A stretch of DNA of 60,000 nt from Bolinopsis microptera (GCF_026151205.1 NC_087084.1:7925394-7985393); one strand, 5' to 3'. Shown: positions 24,301 to 36,759, counted from the stretch's first letter. The notes: a model not told the origin generated them from the letters alone. Made by a program: numbers and translations.

Positions 24301-26663
24301 AGTGTGTTAGATATCTAGCTCCTGTAATATAGTGTGTTAGATATCTAGCTCCTGTAATATAGTGTGTTAGATATCTAGCTCCTGTAATATATAAGTGTGT
24401 TAGAAATCTAGCTCATGTAATATAGTGTGTTAGATATCTAGCTCCTGTAATATAGTGTGTTAGATATCTAGCTCCCGTAATATAGTGTGTTAGATATCTA
24501 GCTCCCGTAATATAGTGTGTTAGATATCTAGCTCCTGTAATATAGTGTGTTAGATATCTAGCTCCTGTAATATAGTGTGTTAGATATCTAGCTCCCGTAA
24601 TATAGTGTGTTAGATATCTAGCTCCTGTAATATAGTGTGTTAGATATCTAGCTCCTGTAATATAGTGTGTTAGATATCTAGCTCCCGTAATATAGTGTGT
24701 TAGATATCTAGCTCCTGTAATATAGTGTGTTAGATATCTAGCTCCTGTAATATAGTGTGTTAGAAATCTAGCTCCTGTAATATAGTGTGTTAGATATCTA
24801 GCTCCCGTAATATGGTGTGTTAGATATCTAGCTCCTGTAATATAGTGTGTTAGATATCTAGCTCCTGTAATATAGTGTGTTAGATATCTAGCTCCTGTAA
24901 TATAGTGTGTTAGAAATCTAGCTCCCGTAATATAGTGTGTTAGATATCTATTATCTAGCTCCTGTAATATAGTGTGTTAGATATCTAGCTCCTGTAATAT
25001 AGTGTGTTAGATATCTAACTCCTGTAATATAGTGTGTTAGATATCTAGCTCCTGTAATATAGTGTGTTAGATATCTACCTCCTGTAATATAGTGTGTTAG
25101 ATATCTAGCTCCTGTAATATAGTGTGTTAGATATCTAGCTCCTGTAATATAGTGTGTTAGAAATCTAGCTCCCGTAATATAGTGTGTTAGATATCTCGCT
25201 CCTGTAATATAGTGTGTTAGATATCTAGCTCCTGTAATATAGTGTGTTAGATATCTAGCTCCTGTAATATAGTGTGTTAGATATCTAGCTCCTGTAATAT
25301 AGTGTGTTAGAAATCTAGCTCCTGTAATATAGTGTGTTAGATATCTAGCTCCTGTAATATAGTGTGTTAGATATCTAGCTCCTGTAATATAGTGTGTTAG
25401 ATATCTAGCTCCTGTAATATAGTGTGTTAGATATCTAGCTCCTGTAATATAGTGTGTTAGATATCTAGCTCCTGTAATATAGTGTGTTAGATATCTAGCT
25501 CCTGTAATATAGTGTGTTAGATATCTAGCTCCTGTAATATAGTGTGTTAGATATCTAGCTCCTGTAATATAGTGTGTTAGATATCTAGCTCCTGTAATAT
25601 AGTGTGTTAGATATCTAGCTCCTGTAATATAGTGTGTTAGATATCTAGCTCCTGTAATATAGTGTGTTAGATATCTAGCTCCTGTAATATAGTGTGTTAG
25701 ATATTTAGCTCCCGTAATATAGTGTGTTAGATATCTAGCTCCTGTAATATAGTGTGTTAGAAATCTAGCTCCCGTAATATAGTGTGTTAGATATCTAGCT
25801 CCTGTAATATAGTGTGTTAGATATCTAGCTCCTGTAATATAGTGTGTTAGATATCTAGCTCCCGTAATATAGTGTGTTAGATATTTAGCTCCCGTAATAT
25901 AGTGTGTTAGATATCTAGCTCCCGTAATATAGTGTGTTAGATATCTAGCTCCTGTAATATAGTGTGTTAGATATCTAGCTCCCGTAATATGGTGTGTTAG
26001 ATATCTAGCTCCTGTAATATAGTGTGTTAGATATCTAGCTCCTGTAATATAGTGTGTTAGAAATCTAGCTCCTGTAATATAGTGTGTTAGATATCTAGCT
26101 CCTGTAATATAGTTTGTTAGAAATCTAGCTCCTGTAATATAGTGTGTTAGATATCTAGCTCCTGTAATATAGTGTGTTAGATATCTAGCTCCTGTAATAT
26201 AGTGTGTTAGATATCTAGCTCCTGTAATATAGTGTGTTAGATATCTAGCTCCCGTAATATGGTGTGTTAGAAATCTAGCTCCTGTAATATAGTGTGTTAG
26301 ATATCTAGCTCCCGTAATATAGTGTGTTAGATATCTAGTTCCCGTAATATAGTGTGTTAGATATCTAGCTCCTGTAATATGGTGTGTTAGATATCTAGCT
26401 CCTGTAATATGGTGTGTTAGAAATCTAGCTCCTGTAATATAGTGTGTTAGAAATCTAGCTCCTGTAATATGGTGTGTTAGATATCTAGCTCCTGTAATAT
26501 AGTGTGTTAGATATCTAGCTCCTGTAATATGGTGTGTTAGAAATCTAGCTCCTGTAATATAGTGTGTTAGATATCTAGCTCCCGTAATATAGTGTGTTAG
26601 ATATCTAGTTCCCGTAATATAGTGTGTTAGATATCTAGCTCCTGTAATATGGTGTGTTAGATA
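21311..26663. repeat. 30-bp satellite array, about 178 copies
   Basis: A 5.35-kb head-to-tail array of a 30-bp unit beginning TATCTAGCTCCTGTAATA and ending GTGTGTTAGA. Main variants are TAT to AAT at the start, CCTG to CCCG, and ATAG to ATGG. Copies between roughly 22920 and 24380 are almost uniform, while variants cluster towards both ends. Small indels lie near 22910 (+1), 24391 (ATATAAGTG) and 24950 (partial unit). Runs of variant units are duplicated, for example 21491-21730 and 24705-24944, so the array has higher-order structure. All plus-strand frames contain stops; one minus-strand frame is open. Confidence 0.98.
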
Positions 26664-26881
26664 ACAGTCTTAACGCACATTCATGTGTACAATGACTACT
26701 GACTAGTGATATAATGCTTCACAAATGAACATTTGCTACTCGGTTACCTGTCTGCAATCTGTATTATACTATTATACGCCTGTATTCCGTAAGTGCTGCT
26801 TTGTTATTTAGGGTGTGATGAAGGTGAGGCCCTTGTAGCTGATCTCTCTCTTTCGTACATCTGCAGTTATTACTTTTTTTA

Positions 26882-26975
26882 TACCTTATCGGACTTTATT
26901 TGAGCGGACATTAATTGAACGCTGGAGGCCCTAACGTTCATTTTAATGTCCGTTCAAATAAAGTCCAACAAGGTA
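26882..26975. mobile_element. 94-bp MITE-like foldback
   Basis: 26882-26921 (TACCTTATCGGACTTTATTT...) and 26935-26975 (...AAATAAAGTCCAACAAGGTA) are inverted complements of about 40 bp with few mismatches and a short CTGGAGGCCCTAA-type spacer. It lies just beyond the satellite array. No ORF. Confidence 0.7.
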
Positions 26976-27750
26976 GTTAAATTAAATGCATAAAATGAAT
27001 GCCTTCGAGCATTGTAGATCGTGGAAATTGGAATTTTTCCATTAATATCGATTATTTTATGTAACACGAGTCTACTGACTACTGTTATAATCATGAGGTT
27101 ATTAAAGGCTTTAATCTTTTCTTTGTTGAACAGAGGAGAAAATTAAAAATGTAAAATAGGTGTTGTTGCGAGACAAATAATAGACAATCTTCAGCTTTAA
27201 CACAAGCTAATTCATATGGATAAGGGATCTATAAATATATCAATTAGTTAACATCATAATGACATAATAATATTATAACAATAGGCATTGACACTATTAG
27301 TCACTTATAGTCCACTAGTTTGTGTCGAACGTGAATGGAACTGGTCCATTACAAAGCAAAAAACTGAGTAATTTACTCCATCACATGACCCATTACACCT
27401 GTATAAATATTGTTTTGTCATAAATTTTACACTTTACAGACAAAGTTTTCAGGAAATTTAACTTAAGTTCAATAATTTTTCTTTGTGCCTTACCTGACAA
27501 ACATACTAGTAGGATTTAACTAGTACAACAAACTATTTGGATGTACGATTGTGCGGCCTCAATCATGATAGTCTCCAGAACACAACACATGTCTTTTCTA
27601 CCCAATACCACCGTCTCTTTACTAAAGCTCGATTATTAATACTTAATGTCTACCAAACTTTTGGTCCCACCCTTAATGAACCGGAGGTTCTAATATGCAT
27701 CCTTGTGCGTCAATCCTCAACACGATTGCATTACACCTCTTCACCTCTTG

Positions 27751-27822
27751 ACATGACATCACTAGGACGCATGATGACGTCACTATGACATCACTATGAC
27801 GTCACTATGACGCATGATGACA
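27751..27822. repeat. Tandem CRE-like TGACGTCA words
   Basis: Short tandem units of the form ATGACRTCACT or ATGACGC occur here, with perfect TGACGTCA palindromes at 27775-27782 and 27797-27804. TGACGTCA is the consensus of CREB/ATF bZIP factors. Any regulatory role is inference; the nearest gene starts 2.3 kb downstream. Confidence 0.6.
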
Positions 27823-28636
27823 ACAAAATGAAAAGCTTCTTCCTCCGATTTACGCTCAAAGTTTGTTGCTACAATACACACAGTTACTTAAATGTGCATG
27901 TCATCTCGGCAGGATTCCAGTTACCGAGAATTAAAACTTGATATTTTTTCTCTCTCGCTATCTCTTTCATCGGATTGCAACTTGCTTGCTTGTTGTTGCG
28001 CTATCACAATGCACGTCAGCGGCAGGGACAAGCAATGCTGACTTTTCCAATGCTGACTTCTCCAGTTTTACTTTGTAATTTGACTGTTTGAAATTTGAAC
28101 GAAAGGTCGTGTGTTGCAATCATTATTAACTTACGGTAAGTTATTGATTAATGTTAAGTATTTAGGGTATTAAGAACCTGTAATGTGTGATGTACCCTGA
28201 AGGAACTTATTGATGTGAATAAGTTAATTATGTTGGCTTATTGGCTAATTGCTTAATGAGGTGTTTAACTTTTCCAACTTTCCGTGGGTCTGTCCTTCCA
28301 CGGTCCTCATTAATCTAAAAATAACAATATCATAAATTACGTTCAGTGTTTTGATTGAACATCCACCTTTTACTAAAAGTAAAAAGAGCAGGTTTTTAGT
28401 TTTATGCTCGATTACCAGAAATTTTGACGACTAAAATACGATTAACATACGATTAATATACAGTATATATTATATATAATGTTCCTATCCGGATATTACA
28501 ATATCATCTAGTTAGTTGTCAGCTGATATTAATGCACTTTAGATGACTGGATATGATTCATCAATAATTCGTCATTCTTTACAAAGTTCCTCTGCCCTGT
28601 AGCAAAACTTTAGTAGCACTAATTAAAATTTATCAG

Positions 28637-28705
28637 CGTAACTACGTAACTACGTAATCACGTAACTACGTAACTACGTAACTACGTAACTACGTAACTA
28701 CGTAA
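28637..28705. repeat. ACTACGTA microsatellite
   Basis: About eight tandem copies of the 8-bp unit ACTACGTA with one variant (ATCACGTA). The unit contains the palindrome TACGTA. Confidence 0.9.
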
Positions 28706-30104
28706 CGGGAGGTTAAATGCTGGAATGTTAACATTAAAAAACCAGTACAACACTATAAATTGTCCACCGTGCAGATCAGATCATATTCCTCGCTCCTGAG
28801 CTCAAATTACCCACAGTAACAAGCCTGAGGATTAAATTTCCGTGCTGAATGTTATGGAATATGAATTATCACTCGTAACCAGGGGGCATTCTTACAGTTA
28901 CACCACATGGAACGCACAGCTATACTCTTATTTTCTCTAATTAGTTCTCTTGCTAGTTTATTAACTCTTAATTTTACTTAGCTTATACACTCTTAGTTTT
29001 ACACTCTTAGTTTTACAATTTACACTCTTAGTTCTACACTTTTACTATTTACTCTTAGTTTCTTCTAGTTTCCCTTAGTTCCGCCCTTCTTTAATTTCGT
29101 ATGTAATATTTCGTTTGTACATGTGTTATTAAATAAGTATGTGTTGAAAGAGCGATTTGTCATATCCAACTAGTTGTGTGAATGTGAAATTTATGAAATT
29201 TGTTCGTACTACATTCGGACCTTAACCGATAGTTGAAATTCGACATCTAGTGTATTATAGCGTCATCTAGCTCTTTTAATGCTACTAACGTTAAAGCACC
29301 GTCGCCAGGGAGACTTTTAATAAATCACAGATAAAATCTTTGAACTTTAAATTTCTCTTCAACTTTAAATCTTGCTGCATTGCTAGACCTAATTCCTTAA
29401 GGCATATTCCTCAAACGCCATTTCTTAACCCTCTCTGTTTACACAGTCTACTGAAATTTTCATATCTCTTATTGCTAGGTTTTATTTTTGATGGGTGATG
29501 GCTCTTGTTTCATTCATTAGAGCACAGGACCCATCTTTTGCCTTATCATTGCCAATTCTATTTTTCGAAGAATTCCGGGAGCCTAAATTCCTTGGGTTAA
29601 AGTGAGAAATTCTGGTACAATTTTCATTCCTGAAAAAGCATCTCCCAAAATCCTTTCCCTACACCCTTTTCTGGCATCCATACATCTTATTGCTATTGTT
29701 ACATATCATCATTGCTAGATTTTATCTCTGATTAATTTTATAAAAAGATGTACTTGGGCTTCCGCTCCCTTTCGCCGTAATATCTGCTTCACAACTTGCT
29801 ACAAGTAAGAAAGTCATTCTAATTGATGTAGCAACTTTTCTTAAGGCCACATTTTTCAACAAACCCATTTTAGCGCAACACTTGATTGCTCGTTCGAACA
29901 CTCCTGGCTTCATCCTCTGTTTGTGGTCTAATGTGCTGGAAGAAGGAAATTAATATTGCCCAATTATCCTAAAATATAATGTACTTTTAGTAGCTACGTT
30001 ATTAGCAGTTACGCACTATTACTTGTATCTACGTTGTCGTTACCTGTAGTCACGTTAATAGAAGAGCCCACGTACGTCTTTCTATTGTCCGCCAGTAGCT
30101 GCAG

Positions 30105-30112
30105 TATATAAA
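30105..30112 (+). promoter_or_regulatory. TATA box of the 887-residue gene
   Basis: TATATAAA-type sequence (AGTATATAAATTGG) lies about 40 bp before the ATG at 30147. With the usual spacing of about 30 bp to the start site, the 5' UTR would be very short. The call rests on this position and on the first-exon model. Confidence 0.55.
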
Positions 30113-30146
30113 TTGGGTATCGGCTGGAGAATGGGTCATTGACAAA

Positions 30147-33100
30147 ATGACAGAGCTATGGATGCAGGTAAAGATAAATAATCAATACACCCTTGTACTC
30201 TTTTAATTTCACTATTGCATCGTCTATTGTCTGCAAGATGTATCGTAATTGTATTTGTTGTGGTTGCTCCTTGTACACAAGCCTGCAGAAGGCTCCCTGG
30301 ACTATTATTGTGCTGGAATTGACCTCATTTTAACCTCATTTTAACCTCACTTTGACCTCATGATGAGGTCCTCGAGTCCCTCTGATGAACCTGGTGGTGT
30401 GCCGAATATGGTCTCCTGGATATCCCTTACATTATCACACTTGATCACTCGAATCTCAGCTTTACTTAGAGTAATGAATTCAAGTTTAATCAATATCTTA
30501 AATGTTAAAAATTTCTGTCTGAAATATTGCTAACAATTGTCCTGTCATTTGATAGGGATGTAACTTCGGTTTTACTACATAGACTTTACCACAAAATAAA
30601 TTACGATAGCAATTAAATAATGCAAATAATAATACAGTAGTAAACTATCTAAAACTGTACAACCTGACACTCCATGTTTATTGTTTAACCGAGCTGAGCC
30701 CTATAACCTGAATAAGTAAAACAGTTTCATAAAAACCAGGCATCCGGATAAACTTGGTCCATTTGAAACGTAAGAAAATATTACCAGAATAATAGTACGC
30801 AATAACAAACACACACCTGGAGGGGGTAGTCAATAACAAACAGACACCTGGAGGGGTACTCAATAACAAACACACACCTGGAGGGGGTACTCAATAACAA
30901 ACACACACATGGAGGGGGTACTCAATAACAAACACACACCTGGAGGGGGTTGTTTAAAACATCTGAGTGATACGAAAAGTTTATTAAGCAGGAGCTTTCA
31001 AAGTACTTGTGTAAATCGTCTTCAGCAGACCATTCACCTGACTCTATTTCAGAGTATGAGGAGGACCCTGACCACGCTATCAAGTGGAGTGGGGTCCCTC
31101 ACAACGTCAGTGGGTTCTGTGGTACAAGGAGTAGGGACCCTCTCTGCTGCTGTATCTACAACCATGTTAAACCTGGCAACTGAGGATCATGACTTGGCGG
31201 AGTTCGAGGAACCTGACTTCGCTTCTGATCTCAAGTGAGTGGTTTAGTACGGTATCTGATTAGTTTAGGTGCCACATTTTACATTTTGTCTTTCTCATAT
31301 CCATTTTATCTTAAATCAGCGTAGAACAAATGTTTTTATCGGTATTTTAACAGAGGAAGATTAGACAAAGAGTTGTCGTCGAATAAACGAGCAAAAAGGA
31401 AGCACAGGGACAAGGAAGTTAGTGTGGACAGTGGGGTAGCAACAGATCCGCTGGTAAGTACTTTCACTTTCACTTTTACTTTCACTTTCACTTTCACTTT
31501 CGCTGCTAAGTGGGGTAGCAACAGATCAAATGGTAAGTACTTTCACTTTCATTGCTAAGTGGTGTAACAGTTCCGTGGGTCTGTAACCGCTGTTTTGAAA
31601 CTATAATTTAATGGATTGCCTCCCTCATTCCAACGAAACAATTTGTCCCTGACTGGATAAAAATTGTAAAGGCTTCAGTCAGGTTGACTTTAATTATGGA
31701 CATTTGTTGAATTATCGACAGATCCTGCAATGAATCTAACCACGATCCTTACTTCTTCCAGCAGGATGGACAAGTTGGTTCAGACCAGGACGACTCCAAC
31801 AGATCTAATCTCCGTAAAGGAGTGTCTAGCAACTCAAGCTCTCTCTCCTTAAGCAGTGTGGAGGAGGAGTTCATGCAGGGACTCAACTTTACAAATCATC
31901 ACGCAGAACTAGGTTAATTTCACTTTCACTTTCACTTTACAAATCATCACACAGAACAAGGTTACTTTCATGAATTTCACCGAAGCTTTATAATTGTAAA
32001 CACCGAGGCTTTAAATTTAGCACTTGGATCGTGATCACTGTCATCAATGTTAAACTATTCGAAGCAAGATCATTGTATTCCTGAGATTATTCCTGTTTTA
32101 AGCATGACAGTTCCTGCGATTGCAAGAGCCCTTTGTGAAAAGGTAGCATCCCAGGTAGCAGTGATGTAACAGCAGTAGTTGCTCGTGAAGACGAGTTTTT
32201 GAATGGACTTAGTTTTCAGGATCTTAATGTCGTGCACGTTGATCTGGATCAAGGTAACAAATTGTTATTCAGGAGCCTCTTTTTGCTATATTACTGTTGG
32301 AAAATGAATGATTTTCAGTTCAATGTTAGTCTCTTCTTTTTTTCCAATTCAAGCCATTGTCGCCGTCAAGAGAGAGCAAATATATTGTCTGTCTATTTAA
32401 CGAATGGTTGATTCTGGTTGAATGACTGCATTGCAAAACATTGCTTGCCCAACATTCATCAAGTTTCGAGAAGCACAGAACACAGAAACGTACCGGCCCT
32501 CACTTATTGTTTTGTCGATAAACTTTATGGGTGTGACAACTTGTTCCTTCTTCAGCCATCATTAAAAACGTCCCTGTATAACTAATAATCACTCCTCAGA
32601 TAGCAACTCCTCAACAGGCGGTAAAGACGAGATAACAGAAATAACGGACAATGAAGACATCCTAACTTCATCTGACCACCAAGTGTCTGATGACGATGAC
32701 GTCATGATGACATCATCAGATGATGACGATGAGGAATTTTCTTTGGGAACTGTTGATATTACAGCTACTGAGGTTAGGAAAAGAGGGTAGGTCGGTTTTG
32801 GTGGCTGGTTCCCTCTTTAATATTCTTTTTTAGCTGTTTTAACCTTTTTTCCGCATTTTTGGTTTGATTTTTTAGTTTGTATCTTATTTTAATCCTGACA
32901 ACTTTAACTCAATTTTACATAGATTGAAATATTTTTAAACATTCATTGATCTTTTCCTGCATTGACAGAAAACATCTAACTCACCGTCCTACCAGGTATT
33001 CCTAGCAAGAAAACGTAACGAGAGTGCTGAATCACGCACCCTAGCTCCATCTCTAAGCAACAGCGGAAACCTCTCCGATCTACGACGGTCCACCAACGAC

Positions 33101-34906
33101 CTATCCCTCACTCCTCGACCCATCTCAAACACACAGCGTTCCAAATCAACCCTGACTCTCAGCCCTCTCAACACATCAGAAGAGTCAACTTACAGAAAAC
33201 ACAGCTCTTTTGACACTGTAAAGTCCAGGAGTGAGGCTGTCCTTAACACGATTTTAGAAAGAGAGGATCAAGGGATGGACCAGAGGAGTATTCGTTATAA
33301 TAACTTTGTGGAGATGAGCCACCATGACCCCACTACTATTGAATCCTTTGATAGCTCCTCTGGAGAGGATCTAGATGGGTCGGATTATCAAGGGTCTGAG
33401 TCAGATTATGATGCAGATGAGGATCTTATTGAGAAAAAGGACCCGTTCAGAGAATCATTTATTGGTGGGTCTATGGGTCTATTTGCTCCCAAACGCGAAG
33501 AAAATCAATTCTCTCCGACAAGTTGTGTGAAGAGGAAAACTCTCCAGAATTTTAATGTTGGTCCAGGTCCCAGCACTGACGTAGAAGCTACAGAGAACTC
33601 TGTGATAGAAACAATCAGCGAGATCTCGAACAAGTCCCAAAAATCATGTAACATAGCCAGAAAATCTCAAGTTAAGCTGAAACCTCTGCCCATGATCAAC
33701 GCGCAAATAAAATCAAATAACTGTGCTGCTGTAGACCATCGTTTATCCAAAAATCTTGGGGGTAATCTTTCAAAGTTACCACAGCAAAAGTACACCGACT
33801 CACCACCTCACACCTTTGAGTCGCCGCCCAGTGCTAAGCGAAAAAACCACCTCAAGCCGCCCTCACAAACCGGCTCAGTACAAAAAGAAGTTAAATTCAA
33901 AGACAGCCCCAGATCTTTAACCCAACGATCCAACAGTTGTACCAACCTGAACAGCAGAACAGAAGAAGTAATGACTCGATCGGGAACCCTAGACGGATTC
34001 AATTCATTGGACAAAACAAGAAGTTACGCAGACATAACCTACACCCCGGGAAACTTCACCACAGAGTCCTCGCCCACTGCTGACCTAGCTGAGAAATCAG
34101 TCACTGCTCAGAACTCCTCTCTGATGGTGTCTCACGTTGTAGAGACATCCGAGTTCGGTTCGGTGGGATCAGGAGAGGAGAGTTACAGGGGTAGAAGTGG
34201 AACTGAGACCTCATCTTCTAGTACTTTCTACTCCTTTTCTACGGAGGAACCAGAACCACCCCAAGTGATCCTCAACGGTAAAACAAGTAAATCCTTCATG
34301 ACGAGCATGAGAAACAGCTTTAAAAAGTTAGCCTCGTTTCTGTCTCTCTCAAAAAACAAGGAGGCAGTGATAAAGCATCCTGTTCCACCTCCACAACATA
34401 CCAAACCTGATCAGGGCACTGTTGTCGGTAAATATCGCCAGTGTGTCAAACCTTCTTCTCCTTCTTTAGCAAGAGAGTACAGTTCGAGGTCCAAATCTTA
34501 CGTGAACCTTCAAAATAATAAATCTGTAAAAACAGATTCGTCTTCCGGAGATAAGTACAAAAAAGCTGACGATGAGATTTTTAACGGGGCCGATGTTGAT
34601 GAAACACCCAAACCTAAAACATCATATACCAGCGGAACAGCCAACAAAACCCCACCTCCCTCCCTTATGTCGCACATTAACACTCACTACTCTAAACCAA
34701 ATCCCTCCAGATTCTCATCAGATTTCGGGAATTTGTCCCGGAGCAGAGCCCCCCGACAGTCCACCCCCTCACTTTGTCAATCCTCGCCAGGAACTCTTTT
34801 ACCATCACCACCCTCTCAGAGGAAACCCATGTGGAGGGAGACAAAGGCTTCCAAGTTAAGATTGAACCGGGTTAAAGTGCCGTCCATGACTTCTTTAAAC
34901 TTTTAA
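30147..34906 (+). CDS. Ser-rich 887-residue protein, family not recognised
   Basis: Exons: 30147-30167, 31053-31234, 31354-31453, 31762-31912, 32155-32253, 32600-32772, 32969-34906. They join in phases 0, 2, 0, 1, 1, 0 and total 2664 nt, exactly 888 codons with the TAA. The first exon is only seven codons (MTELWMQ) before GTAAAG. Residues about 10-45 form a Gly/Ser/Val/Thr-rich segment with an 11-residue-like rhythm (TTSVGSVVQGVGTLSAAVST), possibly amphipathic. Acidic and Ser-rich stretches follow. Two consecutive exons carry similar motifs, EEEFMQGLNF and EDEFLNGLSF. The long last exon is disordered-looking, rich in Ser/Pro/Lys, with a short possible helix (MRNSFKKLASFLSL) and a basic C-terminus (KASKLRLNRVKVPS). 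There is no signal peptide or clear membrane segment, so it is probably cytoplasmic or nuclear. I do not recognise the family. The frame arithmetic makes the structure convincing; function is unknown. Confidence 0.8.
30800..30956. repeat. 31-bp tandem repeat in intron 1
   Basis: About five copies of a unit containing AATAACAAACACACACCTGG followed by AGGGGGTACTC lie in the first intron of the 887-residue gene. Confidence 0.9.
31431..31560 (+). repeat. Duplicated exon tail and donor with CTTTCA microsatellite
   Basis: The end of exon 3 with its donor (GTGGGGTAGCAACAGATC, then TGGTAAGTACTTTCAC) at 31431-31468 is repeated at about 31511-31548. The two are separated by a (CTTTCA)n tract. The second copy is preceded by CTGCTAAG, so it could in principle act as a micro-exon or decoy donor. 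A further (CTTTCA)n tract lies at about 31917-31940, just after exon 4. Confidence 0.75.
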
Positions 34907-35272
34907 ATGTTTGAGAGTGACCCCAAAATCGTGACATAACGAGTTTAGTGTTTTTTAAACACTTGCTCGATTTCTGCCATCTTTATAAAAGTAATTGATT
35001 AGGGCTGAGACAGCTACGGTCGTCAAAGTATACAATAAGTCAGCTTAGTTTTTGATTTCACGTCCTTTTCACAAAAAGGACGCAAAATTTAAATATATCA
35101 TGGAGTTATGCTTATACTTATAATAAATGACGTAGCGTAAATGTTTATGATAGTAAATAATTAAGGAGCTAAAATACAATTATCATAATTATTCCATCAT
35201 TAACTAAAAAAATGTTAATTTATTTTGAATTTATGACTCAAAGTTCCGTTTTAACAACAACATGTGATGCTA
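34907..35272 (+). other. Probable 3' UTR of the 887-residue gene
   Basis: The AT-rich stretch directly after the stop contains AATAAA at 35122-35127, a fitting polyadenylation signal about 215 bp after the stop codon. No coding potential. Confidence 0.5.
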
Positions 35273-35683
35273 TTACTGAGCCGCGCTCAGCCTGTCATTC
35301 CGCCAAATCTTTATTGTTTATGAACATAATAGCCTGGGGTCCCCAGGTAAGTGATGCTAATAAAATATTTTAACACAACATTTTTCCTTCCTCCTAGTTT
35401 TTAAAAACTTTTTAGTTTTTACTCATAAATCTGAATTTGTAATGTACAGTTGATTTGAAATGTAAATTGTTTACTATGTACTTATAGTTATGTAGTTGTA
35501 CTATATACTATACATGATACTACTAACGCGGCTTTAGTATTATCAGACTAACAGTTTGTTTACTTATTGAAACCTTGGGTGTTGGGATTTGTTTCATAGA
35601 CAGATCGACTATGGACTAAAGTTTATACTACAATCATATTTTAAATAACAAGTATGAAGTATCAGCTGTCAAAAAATAATATT

Positions 35684-36222
35684 GTTAGTGGCGGGGTGCA
35701 CGATAAAAATAAAAATAATTATAAATACTTGCTCGGATTTTCAAAATTTGTGCACCATTGTTTTTTATTCTACATTCTAGAGACTGTGAGCATTTTCACA
35801 GCACCAAATTCGTTATACCTTTTTTCTTTTAGAATGATCAGTGAGTTTCGCCTGGGTGCCATATTTAAATTTGATTTTGCGCGGCTTTTGAAGCAAAATT
35901 AGATGTAAAAGTTGCGTAATTTTGCGTAATTTGACAAAATTCGTTGATTTTTGTCGTATCAATATTATTCTTTCATATCTTCGGTTCCTTGAATGAAATT
36001 TGTGAAGACCTTCCATGCAATAGGGCTTTCACAATTGTCCGAAAAATTTGGTGGATATCAGAGTACAGTTGATATAATGATATAATAATGAACAATGAAA
36101 ATGGGGCAAAATGCACTGTTTTTATGTTTTAGCTGTAAAATAATGTAAATTGTAGCTGATGGTTGGATATGCTTCAAATTTTTTGGACAGTTTCTTTGTA
36201 AGTTTATGAGTAAGCTTACCAA
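35684..36222 (-). mobile_element. Inverted partial copy of the element at 1963-2560
   Basis: On the minus strand this matches about 2098-2560, including the segments AAAATTTTTCGGACAG-like, AAAAATCAACGAATT and CTTTTACAGCTAATTTTGC. It is cut at 36222/36223, where another copy starts in plus orientation. Confidence 0.65.
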
Positions 36223-36759
36223 TAGGTAGTGCGCCATCGACAGTGAGCCGCGCGTGCCGACTGTAGGATGGTTTTCAGCGCTAATTTCGGCCAGCACAAA
36301 ATTCTTGAAACAAATGCGTATTGAGTAACCTTCATTTGATTCAATTTTAACAAAAATTGGTTAGCTTACTCATAAACTAACAAAGAAAGTGTCTAAAGAG
36401 TTTAAAGCATGTCCAACCATGCAAACATTATGTTACAGCTAAAATCAGCGTATTTTGCCCCGTTTTCATCACTATATCAACTTTGATATCCACCAAATTG
36501 TGAAACGACTGTGCATGGGGGTCATGACGTGATACAAGTTTGCTCAATACGCATTTGATTCAAGAATTTTGTGCTGGCCGCGAAATTAGCGCTAAAAAAC
36601 TATCGTACAGTCGGCACGCGCGGCTCACTCATCCATGTTGATTCACGATGTCAATCCTCCGCATCTCGCCGATCTGCATACGTTGCGAGAAGCATTATTG
36701 GATGCGCGCGCGCGACCCAGTAGTGCATCGCGCTACAATCATCCATGGTGCACTACCTA
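36223..36759. mobile_element. Foldback derivative of the same family
   Basis: It starts TAGGTAGTGCGCCATCGACA (compare 1964) and ends GCACTACCTA. The left half matches 1964-2260 in plus orientation, and about 36530-36640 is the inverted complement of its beginning (TCGGCACGCGCGGCTCACTC). It lies in a diverged copy of its own family. AAT borders both sides. Confidence 0.6.

Larger units (their letters stand above)
26976..30100. other. Intergenic upstream of the 887-residue gene
   Basis: No confident exon. The minus strand at 29722-29913 is open for 63 codons (ERAIKCCAKMGLLKNVALRK) and another minus frame near 29484-29640 is open, but neither has convincing splice links or recognised motifs. 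Both are followed by a similar TTGCTAG(A/G)TTTTAT word. Two small repeats in this stretch are listed separately. Confidence 0.4.

Noticed and set aside
21311-26663. CRISPR array
   Set aside because: The 30-bp unit is directly contiguous with no unique spacers, in a eukaryotic context; it is a satellite.
29722-29913. 63-codon minus ORF as a gene
   Set aside because: Plausible composition but no motif, no acceptor or donor that links it to another exon.
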